This document shows positions 11,761 through 20,019 of a DNA stretch of 64,000 nt, in pieces. The stretch's first letter is position 1, and every line of letters begins with the position of its first letter. The stretch is taken from assembly GCA_028829895.1 (NCBI GenBank), contig CM054181.1, positions 30,712,857-30,776,856 on the forward strand, read 5' to 3'. The translations under genes were made by a program, and so were the position numbers. The notes beneath the pieces are model-generated. The model searched no databases and had not been told where the DNA came from. It worked only from the letters and a program-made list of their open reading frames with translations. The DNA comes from Sinotaia quadrata (taxonomy: Eukaryota; Mollusca; Gastropoda; Architaenioglossa; Viviparidae).

Positions 11761-12350
11761 GTGACCCCTCAAAACCGCGAACGACAAATGCGCGCAGACA
11801 AAACCGCGATGGACAAAAGCGCGCCGACAAAATCGCGCTCCTTGAAATCGACAAAATCGCGCCGACAAATGCGCGCCGACAAAATCGCGATAAACATCAC
11901 CAAGTAAAGAATGGCAGGAAGTGTTAAGTATGTTCGCTCTATTACGTAACTTCTTTTCATTCTTTTCATTACCTTTGTATAAGGATTATTTTGCACTCAG
12001 TATCTCTTAATATTGCTCTTTAAACAAAATTATTAAGATTAGATATATGCTTCATTCTTTTCATTACCTTTGTGTAAGGATTATTTGCACGTAGTATCTC
12101 TTAATTGATCTTTATGGTAAAATTATTAAGATTTGATTATGCTTCATTCTTTTCATTGCCTTATTTTGAGGATTATTTGCACTCAGTATCTCTTAACATT
12201 GCTTTGTGTATCGTAATATTGATATCTATGTATGTTATTATTACATTCTTGTACGATTTAACATGTATCATCGCGATTTTGTCGGCGCGATTTTGTCCAT
12301 CGCGGTTTTGTCGGCGCGCATTTGTCGTTCGCGGTTTTGTCGGTGAACAC
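11761..12350. mobile_element. MITE-like DNA transposon with long repetitive TIRs
   Basis: The left arm (about 11,761-11,890) and right arm (about 12,272-12,350) are inverted copies. From the AAAACCGCGAACGAC segment inward about 65 bp match with only a few differences. Both ends read GTG outward-in. The arms are built from repeated GACAAAnnCGCGnn units, and the left arm carries three or four extra units. Between them lie three tandem ~93 bp units. No transposase frame is present, so it is non-autonomous. A 9-10 bp flanking duplication with long TIRs fits Mutator-like elements, but the superfamily is inferred only. Confidence 0.75.
11959..12240. repeat. ~93 bp tandem repeat inside the MITE
   Basis: Three units start ATTCTTTTCATT at 11,959, 12,054 and 12,146 and share AAGGATTATTT and AGTATCTCTTAA. 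The third is the most diverged and runs into the right arm. Confidence 0.9.
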
Positions 12351-12359
12351 TCCAAAACG
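12351..12359. repeat. Putative target-site duplication, right
   Basis: This is an exact copy of TCCAAAACG at 11,752-11,760, abutting the right inverted arm. Confidence 0.65.
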
Positions 12360-12427
12360 TTAGACTCGTCAGTGCGGGCCTGAGTTTAGATCTTGCGTTT
12401 CACTTGTCTCCCTTCCATGAGCTCGTT

Positions 12428-12530
12428 TCTTGCGCGAAGGCCTTGGCGATATTATTAAATATTGGCCGAGCTAGTAGGTCAAGATGTAATAATTCGCCAG
12501 ATATTTAACCCGAATGACCTCGTGACCAGC
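12428..12530. repeat. Dispersed repeat family B, copy 1
   Basis: It is a diverged match to 42,737-42,836, sharing CTTGGCGATATTATT versus CCTGGCGATGTTATT, TAGGTCA, CCAGATATTTA and TGACC in the same order and spacing. It is probably an old transposable-element fragment of unknown class. Confidence 0.6.
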
Positions 12531-12609
12531 ATAGTTTGTCTTTGTGCTCGCCAGAATTAGCTCAGAATGATCAATCATTGTTCGAGAAACACTGCCAGAC
12601 TATCGAACC

Positions 12610-13015
12610 ATGTACAGTAATAACATTGTGTGTAACCAGTTCGGTACAACCAGTTTAGCGATTTGACAATAACCAGTACAGTACAACCAAGTTGAGCGGT
12701 TTGATAGTAACCAGTAGTGTACAACCACAGTTGAGCGGTTTGATAGTAACCAGTAGTGTACAACCACAGTTTAGCGGTTTGACAATAACTAGTACAGTAC
12801 AACCACAGTTTAGCGGTTTGATAGTAACCAGTAGTGTACAACCACAGTTTAGCGGTTTGACAATAACTAGTACAGTACAACCACAGTTTAGCGGTTTGAC
12901 AATAACCAGTACAGTACGACCACAGTTTAGCGGTTTGATAGTAACCAGTAGTGTACAACCACAGTTTAGCGGTTTGACAATAACTAGTACAGTAAAGCCA
13001 TATTTGAGTGCTTTG
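12610..13015. repeat. 39-bp minisatellite with two interspersed unit types
   Basis: About ten 39-bp units carry an AGCGGTTTGA start and a GTACAACCACAGTT end. One type has TAGTAACCAGTAGT and the other has CAATAAC(C/T)AGTACAGT. Because 39 is divisible by three, frames of more than 120 codons stay open on both strands. The predicted 13-residue repeats have no recognised domain, and both-strand openness argues against coding. Confidence 0.95.
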
Positions 13016-13249
13016 AATGTAACCACCGATGTGATATACTTCTTACGATATAGAGTTCAACCAAAGTTTTCAAAATGATATTATTCGAACAGAGGCTTAT
13101 AAATGTCAATATGTGTGCGCATGATTGCACATATTTCCGCAATATAAAAATTCCAATCCCAGTAACATTTAAATATATACACAAATAAGTATGACGTCAT
13201 TTTACACCCAAAATAGTTTCTGTGCTCTCTGCTTAAAGGTCGCGACCTG
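13016..13249. other. Unique flank of the LTR element
   Basis: It has no repeat or supported gene. Joined to 21,571 onward, it forms the pre-insertion locus around one copy of ACCTT. Confidence 0.6.
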
Positions 13250-13254
13250 ACCTT
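13250..13254. repeat. 5-bp target-site duplication, left
   Basis: ACCTT lies directly outside the TGT end of the left LTR and recurs at 21,566-21,570 directly outside the ACA end of the right LTR. Five base pairs is a normal Ty3/gypsy duplication length. Confidence 0.95.
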
Positions 13255-14800
13255 TGTTACGTTTCCAGTATTTATTTAAAGACCCTGCTTAGAATAATTA
13301 AAAGACTTTAAATATAATTAATTCTTCCTCTCATATTCTACGCAGACTGGTTGCTCAATTTATTATCTGACTAATTAAAAGTGCGTCTTGTAGTTCAGAC
13401 GACAAATTTACAGACTAATAAACTGCGAACTTTTAGCTAGATTTGAAAACAGTTAAATCCCTCTAAATTAATATGCACTCGTCATCAATCTTTCTGCTCA
13501 TCCGCCCCCATTCAAATCTAAGAATTAATCTAATTGGTCTATTGTGCATAGAAATCAACTACTAAGAGGTATTAACAAAGAAAATAAGATTTAATAAAGT
13601 TTAACAAATTAACAATAAATCGAATGCAACGCGAATAGTCTTCACTCTGTCTTTACGCGCCTATGCCTGATTTTTGTCAATCTAAATTGCCAGAAAAGTG
13701 TTCCTTTGAGATCTGTACACTTGATCTTGCACTTAGCTCTATTCTTGTATCCTTGGTCTCAACACTCAGTCATGCTGATTCGTTCCCTCAGTCCCCCTTT
13801 AACGACACACGTGGTGCATAAGGAATGATGTCCCTTTGTTAGTGGCTAGGAACTGGAATTTTTGCAGCATGGCCCTCAGAGTGGATTTCGACACGCTTAC
13901 ACCAATAAGCTAATGCAGGTGAGGCATGGGTGAACATGAACCATGAGCCGACCTGTGGATGCAACGTGTTTGGATATAATTCTCAACCTAACAGGTCCTA
14001 CCTAGGCATGGCTCAATTAAATGCGCTGAACAAAGAGTTTCGACCTCGCGTCGCTTACAATTAAATTTTAGAAAAAATATAATCGTCTCACATGTGTTCC
14101 ATTTAACAGTCATGACGTATGAAGCAATAAAATAGATACAACGTTAAATTAATGTTCATACAAGAGGTAATTCAAACCGACAGAGCGCTTCACAATTTAC
14201 AATTAAAATTACACGCAATAATTGAATTACATGAAGAATTCATATCGAGCGCAGCATTCTGGCTCTTAGTGAATTAAACAATATAAATTAAAGTACAGAA
14301 ATGGAAAAATGGTTACAATAAATTTATATTCCGTAACATATAGGTTTTCAGCTATTTCTCTGAACCATGCTCAAGTGTATATGGAAATCATATAATACAT
14401 AGCACAAATACATACTTAAACAATACATAGGCAAATACTATTAAATAAAATGATACCTTTGAGAGAAGTCGAAGGGTACCTTGATTCTCTATGGCGCCGG
14501 CTGCCTCTCACGACCCGAGTAAGCTGATGGAATTAGCTAAAATGTGCTCGAAGTGAGGGAGCGGAAGCGTGTGGGTACATATATAGAAAGGTATATTGCG
14601 TATCACGTGACTGTTCGCAAAGCATGTGGTTGGTTCGAGAACTGGACAATGGTCCTAAAGTTACATAACATCTTGACCTGTTCTAGAAGCACCTAGAAAA
14701 AGGAAGCTTTGAACAAAGGGCCAAGGGTTTCAAATATTCGAATTTGAAGTAAACAAGGCAAGTGGGTCACGAAGTCGGACAATTTTATCAGACTGTGACA
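13255..14800 (-). repeat. 3' LTR (left copy)
   Basis: It begins TGTTAC and ends GTGACA on the plus strand, so the sense LTR is TGTCAC...GTAACA with a short imperfect terminal inverted repeat. The length of 1,546 bp exactly equals the other copy at a constant offset of 6,765 bp, so there are no indels. It contains no long frame. Confidence 0.97.
13271..13276 (-). terminator. Possible polyadenylation signal in the 3' LTR
   Basis: AATAAA on the sense strand lies about 16 bases before the end of the LTR. Other AATAAA-like words occur in this AT-rich LTR, so which one is used cannot be decided. Confidence 0.3.
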
Positions 14801-14813
14801 CCCCCTTGCTTTT
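14801..14813 (-). other. Polypurine tract of the LTR element
   Basis: The sense strand reads AAAAGCAAGGGGG and abuts the TGTCAC start of the 3' LTR. This is the expected position and composition for the RNase H-resistant primer of plus-strand DNA synthesis. Confidence 0.9.
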
Positions 14814-15023
14814 GAGGCGTTTATCTTGCCAAAGATAAAATGCCTCCTACAAATTATGTATGATAAAATGTAGAAGTCCACAATGAAGAAAAATTTACAC
14901 AAAAAAAATTTCGACATTCCTAGAAATAAAGTGTGCAACTATATTTCATATTTACAGGAAGGAATCCGTAGGGTTCAGTTAATTGATTAAACAACATTCT
15001 ATCAGTACCGGCACTTGATGGCA

Positions 15024-18000
15024 TCAAGCACGACTCATGTAATCTGCGCCAACATTCAAAGACCCTTTGATGTAATGAATATTTGCGTCATACTGTGTCA
15101 GAAACAAAGACCAACGCATTAAACGGCTGTTCGTAAATTGCGCCTGTCCGAGAAAGGCCAACGGCTGGTGATCGCACTCAATGACAAAGGTTTTTCCGTA
15201 CAAATAGTTTTCGAACTTTTTTATGGCCCAAACTATTGCAAGACATTCCTTTTCACTGGTGGAATATTTCTGTTCAGTAGTTGTGAGTTTACGGCTTGCA
15301 TATGCAACTGGGTGTTTGGTGTCATTGTGTTCTTGTAATAACACTGCTCCTAATCCTGTGTTGCTAGCATCAGTCCTTAACAAGAATGGTTTTGTCAGAT
15401 CTGGCAGTTTAACAACTAAATCTGAAGTCAGTCTAGATTTCAGTGTGTCAAAAGCGTTTTGGCATGCATCAGTCCACACTACTTTTGTAGGCATATTCTT
15501 ACGTGTCAAGTCAGTCAGAGGACATGCAATGGCACTAAAATCTGGTACGAATTTTCTGTAGTAGTTAGCAAGACCAAGAAAACTTCTAACTTGTGTTTTT
15601 GTTAGCGGTTGTGAAGTGTCCTTAAGTTGTGCTATCTTAGCTTCACTTGGCGACATAGTTCCATGACTCAACTTGTGTCCCAAGAAGTCTAAGGAGAATT
15701 GTGCTATTTCACACTTCGTAGGGCGGGCAGTGAGGTTGGCTTGTTTTAATCTGGCTAGCACATCTCGTAAGAGTGTTAAGTGCTCCTCCCATGTCTGGGT
15801 GCCTAGAATTAAATCATCCATGAAGTTCTCAACTCCACGTCCGTACAGTGGTTCTAACAATGACCGCATCATTTTAGAAAAAATGCTTGGAGCGTTTGAA
15901 ACTCCGAAAGGCATAACTTTCCATGTGTAGTTTCCTACTGGTGTAGTGAAAGCTAGTATGTGTCGATCAGTGTCCTTGACCTTGATTTGCCAAAAACCGC
16001 GTGACAAATCTATTTTGGTATAGTAATGAGCGTTAGCTAGCTTAGTGAAGATGAGATCCGGATCAGGAAGAGGTTCGGCACAAAACTCTGTCACTTGATT
16101 GAGTTTGCGGTAGTCTACGCAAAAACGGAACGAGTTATCACGTTTTTTAATCAACACGATGGGTGATCCGTAGGCACTGTCAGTCTTCTCTATGACCCCT
16201 AGATCTAGCATAGTCTTAATCTCACGTCTAACGTCATCTATCTTAGCGTGTGGCAACGGATACGGCTTCAAACGTATCGGTTTGTTGTCAGTCAGCTTCA
16301 GTGAAAATTCTATTAAGTCTGTCAACCCTGGTTTGTCTGTCAGAGTAGATGAGAACTCATTAAGCAATTCATTCACTTCTTTTTTCTGTCTTTCTGTCAA
16401 GGCTTCATTTACCCTAACGTCTTTGACAGTTTCGTCCGTCTGTAGAGGACAGTTTGGTAAAGTACCAGTGACGCAATCAGTATCCCCCTCGTCTTCTGTA
16501 ACTATCGTCGCTACGACAAAATCAGCTTGAGTGGTTTGATCCTCACGGCTTATGTACTTTTTGAGTAGGTTAACATGAAAGATTTTCTCTCTCTTTCCTG
16601 TCTGCACCTTATAGTTCAGTCCCCCTAGCTTGGCGGTAACTACAAAGGGCCCCTTCCATTTCATCTGAAGTTTGTTATGTGCTTCAGGAAGCAACAGTAA
16701 CACTTTGTCATTAACTTCAAATTCTCTAGGTTTGGTGTGCTTATTGTAATATTCTGCCTGTCTAGACTGAGCTATCGTCAAGTTTTCCCGTGCTATCTTG
16801 CCTATAGTTTCAAGACGGTTTCTTAAGTCAGTGACGTATGTATAAGTTGTCTTAACTTCGTCATCTGTCTTTTCATCAGTCCAAAGTGCCTTCAAAATCA
16901 TCATCGGTCCGCGTACAGTACGTCCGTAAAGTAGCTCGAATGGTGAAAATCCAGTGGAAGATTGTGGCACCTCCCTATATGCAAATAGTAGGGCAGGGAT
17001 GTATCTGTCCCAGTCTTTCGGTTTATCTGTGGCGAGCTTTTTAAGTGCTGTTTTTAATGTCCCATTGTATTTTTCAATCAGACCATTTGCCTGGGGGTGG
17101 TATGGTGTGCAAGTAAGATGTTTGATGGAAAGTAAACGATTTACTTCCTTCATTACGTTGCCTATGAATTGACTCCCCTGATCCGTCAAAATTTCAGTAG
17201 GAATTCCAACACGACTCCAAAGACCGAAAAGGGCTTCGGCGACAGTTTCAGTATCAATATTTTTCAATGGTACTGCGTCGGCGAATCTTGTTGCGTAATC
17301 AATAGTGGTCAGCACGTATCGATTACCTCTCGTTGATGTGGGTATTATAGGCCCAATCAAATCCAATGCTACGCGCTTGTAGGGTTCACTGATCAGTTCA
17401 GGCTCTCCTAACGGTGCGGGTCTGATTGAATTTTTAGACTGTGTTCTCTGGCATGTGTCGTAACTTAACACGAATCTACGGATATCGGCAGTGATGTCCG
17501 GCCAATAAAACTCACTTGTAATACGACTAGTTGTTTTTTGTACACCCATGTGTGCACCAAAAAGACTCTCATGACCTAATCGTAATACGTCATTTCGTTT
17601 GGTTTGTGGAACGACTAATTGTTTCCGAAATTCGTCTCCCACTTTCGAATAGCGGTACAATAAACCCTTTTTCAGAATAATGCACGCTTTCTTATTCGAA
17701 TCGTCAGTGTTGACGTCACTAACAAGTACAGCTTGTCTGCGTAACTTGTCTAGTGTTTCGTCCTCAGCTTGTAATATTTTAATCTCGCTAACTGTTGCTT
17801 TATCTACGGCTGGTGCGGCAGACATCGGTGCAGTTACAGATTTGTCTTTACTACTCGCTGCTCTGGTTACAGCGTTAACCAGTGGTGGTTCAGTTGAAGT
17901 TTGTTTTTTGCACGGCAAAACATACTTGCAACCAAGGATCACGTCATGCGGTGAGTTTTCCATAACTGCCGCTTTGACTGTTCCTTCTACAAAGTCTGAA

Positions 18001-19400
18001 ACAATCGAGACTTCAGCTACTGGTAAAATGTCTTGTTCGCCGTTTGCAAAGGTGACAGAGATTGTCTCCCCTGTGTAGTCGGTACGGTTAACTAATGATG
18101 CATTTACAATAGCGTCTAGCTCACACCCTGTATCAAGCAAAGCGATTGTATCGTGACCGTTTGCCTGTACTGGTGTTCGATTCGACTTTTCTGTTTTAGG
18201 TGTATGACTTTCTACTGCGTAAACTTTAGCTGTTTTCTTTTCAGGACATGTTCGTGAAAAATGGCCACTATCACCACAAGTGTAACATGCAAGATTCTTT
18301 TTATCTTTCTGTTTGTCGGACTTGTTTTTAGTGTCGGGTTTAGATGTTTTATCATCACGCTCATTAGGTGCCTTCCCGTCATTTTTCTTATCCTTTCGAG
18401 TCTGCGGTTCGTTCGGTCGAGACTTGTTGTTCGCGTGTGCGTTCGAGAATCGAGAATGTGCGTCATCAAAGCGATCGGCGGCGTTGCCTATCTCCTCTAG
18501 CGTAGATTTTTCCCTTATTGCTAAGTGAATCAGTAGATCTGATTTGTATGACCCGAGAATGTGGTCTTTTACCATTTCATCCCTAAGACCTGCGTACGTC
18601 TGTGGAGTTTCGGCTAGATCTATCCATCTTTGGAACAAGTCAGCTACGCGTCGTATGTACTGTGCGTGCGTCTCTGAACTGGCTTTAGTGGCCTGTTTAA
18701 ACTTACGTCGGTATGTATCTGCTGTGAGTTTGTAACGTTTCAATAATGCGGCCTTGACTGTGTCGTAATTATCTGACTCAGAATCGCTAAGCTTATTGAA
18801 CTCGTTTTTCGCACTGCCCTGCAATAACCCCGATAAATTTATCGCCCAATGTTCCGCTGGAATGTTTGTTGCTCTGGCTAACTTTTCAAACGTTTTTAAA
18901 TACGCGTCTATTTGATCTTTGTTCTCATCAAATGGGACCATATTTATCTTTGGAATGATATTTTCAATTCTACTGTGATTATTTCCATCGCTAGAACGCG
19001 AATCACCACTGCTTCTGCGGTCACGGTTTGGATTGGTAACTTCTAGTTTCTTCACTTCCCATTCTAACCGTTTTATTTCCGCGTCTGCTGCGATGCGTTT
19101 AGCTTCTGTGTCCGCTGCGATACGTTTTGTTTCGATGTCGGCTAATCTTTCAGCTTCTAACCTTTTAGCTTCTGCGTCAGCTGCGATGCGTTTAGCTTCA
19201 GTTTCGGCTAGTTTTTCAGCTTCTAACTTCTTCAGTTCGCGATTAGCAATACGTTCTTCTCTTTCTATCTCTTGCCTTTCTTTGTCCGCTTTTTCCGCTT
19301 TCTCTAGCTCAGTTTTGATGTAGCTAGTCAGTTCGTCACCCTGGTATCCTATCATGATACCGGCTTCTTTCAGGTCTTCGATAACCTGTTTGCGATCCAT
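15024..19400 (-). CDS. Gag-Pol polyprotein, Gmr1-like order (Gag-PR-INT-RT-RNaseH)
   Basis: This intact 1,458-codon frame opens at an ATG in good context (A at -3, G at +4) and stops with TGA. Residues 30-120 are a charged coiled coil with repeated KRIAAD blocks. Residues 150-320 are the Gag capsid region, and 227-315 resemble a SCAN domain. The zinc knuckle CX2CX4HX4C spans C372-C385. The aspartic protease has DTG at 423-425 and an ILG at 488-490. Integrase follows: H610, H617, then Y647/C650 where two cysteines are expected; catalytic D680, D740, E776 (D59D35E); and a GPF module at 917-919. RT has D1131 and FMDD at 1193-1196. RNase H has D1344, E1383/E1385, D1410 and D1453. The frame ends five residues after D1453, so no integrase follows RNase H. 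Gag and Pol are fused without frameshift or stop. The protein would direct particle assembly, reverse transcription in the cytoplasm and integration. The domain calls are from visible motifs; clade placement is inference from domain order and the SCAN-like Gag. Confidence 0.97.
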   Translation of the reverse strand: MDRKQVIEDLKEAGIMIGYQGDELTSYIKTELEKAEKADKERQEIEREERIANRELKKLEAEKLAETEAKRIAADAEAKRLEAERLADIETKRIAADTEAKRIAADAEIKRLEWEVKKLEVTNPNRDRRSSGDSRSSDGNNHSRIENIIPKINMVPFDENKDQIDAYLKTFEKLARATNIPAEHWAINLSGLLQGSAKNEFNKLSDSESDNYDTVKAALLKRYKLTADTYRRKFKQATKASSETHAQYIRRVADLFQRWIDLAETPQTYAGLRDEMVKDHILGSYKSDLLIHLAIREKSTLEEIGNAADRFDDAHSRFSNAHANNKSRPNEPQTRKDKKNDGKAPNERDDKTSKPDTKNKSDKQKDKKNLACYTCGDSGHFSRTCPEKKTAKVYAVESHTPKTEKSNRTPVQANGHDTIALLDTGCELDAIVNASLVNRTDYTGETISVTFANGEQDILPVAEVSIVSDFVEGTVKAAVMENSPHDVILGCKYVLPCKKQTSTEPPLVNAVTRAASSKDKSVTAPMSAAPAVDKATVSEIKILQAEDETLDKLRRQAVLVSDVNTDDSNKKACIILKKGLLYRYSKVGDEFRKQLVVPQTKRNDVLRLGHESLFGAHMGVQKTTSRITSEFYWPDITADIRRFVLSYDTCQRTQSKNSIRPAPLGEPELISEPYKRVALDLIGPIIPTSTRGNRYVLTTIDYATRFADAVPLKNIDTETVAEALFGLWSRVGIPTEILTDQGSQFIGNVMKEVNRLLSIKHLTCTPYHPQANGLIEKYNGTLKTALKKLATDKPKDWDRYIPALLFAYREVPQSSTGFSPFELLYGRTVRGPMMILKALWTDEKTDDEVKTTYTYVTDLRNRLETIGKIARENLTIAQSRQAEYYNKHTKPREFEVNDKVLLLLPEAHNKLQMKWKGPFVVTAKLGGLNYKVQTGKREKIFHVNLLKKYISREDQTTQADFVVATIVTEDEGDTDCVTGTLPNCPLQTDETVKDVRVNEALTERQKKEVNELLNEFSSTLTDKPGLTDLIEFSLKLTDNKPIRLKPYPLPHAKIDDVRREIKTMLDLGVIEKTDSAYGSPIVLIKKRDNSFRFCVDYRKLNQVTEFCAEPLPDPDLIFTKLANAHYYTKIDLSRGFWQIKVKDTDRHILAFTTPVGNYTWKVMPFGVSNAPSIFSKMMRSLLEPLYGRGVENFMDDLILGTQTWEEHLTLLRDVLARLKQANLTARPTKCEIAQFSLDFLGHKLSHGTMSPSEAKIAQLKDTSQPLTKTQVRSFLGLANYYRKFVPDFSAIACPLTDLTRKNMPTKVVWTDACQNAFDTLKSRLTSDLVVKLPDLTKPFLLRTDASNTGLGAVLLQEHNDTKHPVAYASRKLTTTEQKYSTSEKECLAIVWAIKKFENYLYGKTFVIECDHQPLAFLGQAQFTNSRLMRWSLFLTQYDANIHYIKGSLNVGADYMSRA

Positions 19401-20019
19401 TTTACTGTCTTAGCGCGCTGGCTACAATAAGAATGTATCTCGTGAATTGTGTGTTTTAACCGTCGGCGATAACTCCGCTTATCCCGAAAATAACTTTTAG
19501 GCTACAACCTTACAAAAATTATTTAATTTACTCAGAACACCTTCCGAAATAAATTACGCGTTAACTCTTTACACGTTTCACCTGCTTGTCACAGTGTCCG
19601 CTGTTCCAAGACTTCCGTAATGTCACGGCTCCTACCATACAACATTACACATTATATCTAGCACCCTAAATATAATAGTCCGAAGTCTGTTACTACCGAT
19701 AACTCTCCTAGCTGGCGGTATAACCTTCGACTCCTCACAATGAAGTACTCAGTAACACAATACTAAATAAATCATTCAATAGCTAACATGACATATTTAA
19801 CTACGCTTAAATATATCAACATTAACTAACATGCACGCTACTCTGCAAAAGAATACATGCACATGTCACAACAAAAGCAAAGAAAATCAGTGATACAAAA
19901 ATCAAAAGAACAATTGGCAATTCTGTTCGTTCGTTCGTTTCTAGGTTATGATACGCCCTATGTATAGAAATGTTACAAGTTACAATTTAATACATATCAA
20001 TCCCGCGACGACCCACACT
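19401..20019 (-). other. Leader between 5' LTR and gag-pol
   Basis: This 619-bp untranslated segment starts with the primer-binding site and ends at the ATG. It contains a short (GTTC)n-type run near 19,925-19,940 on the plus strand. It has no separate frame of note and would be expected to hold packaging signals, which I cannot identify. Confidence 0.75.
19998..20015 (-). other. Candidate tRNA primer-binding site
   Basis: Sense TGGGTCGTCGCGGGATTG begins 4 bases after the 5' LTR. It starts TGG, complementary to a tRNA CCA end, and its complement ends in a plausible T-arm/acceptor sequence. The pairing tRNA would carry C at the discriminator position, which loosely suggests tRNA-Pro. I could not match a specific tRNA. 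Confidence 0.7.

Noticed and set aside
14693..14938. 81-codon minus-strand frame at the 3' LTR junction as an envelope or accessory gene
   Set aside because: It crosses the trailer, polypurine tract and LTR start, has no ordered domain, and its LTR part recurs in a different frame context at 21,458-21,649.
15138..19323. Plus-strand frames of 60-132 codons across the LTR element
   Set aside because: They are antisense shadows of the gag-pol frame.
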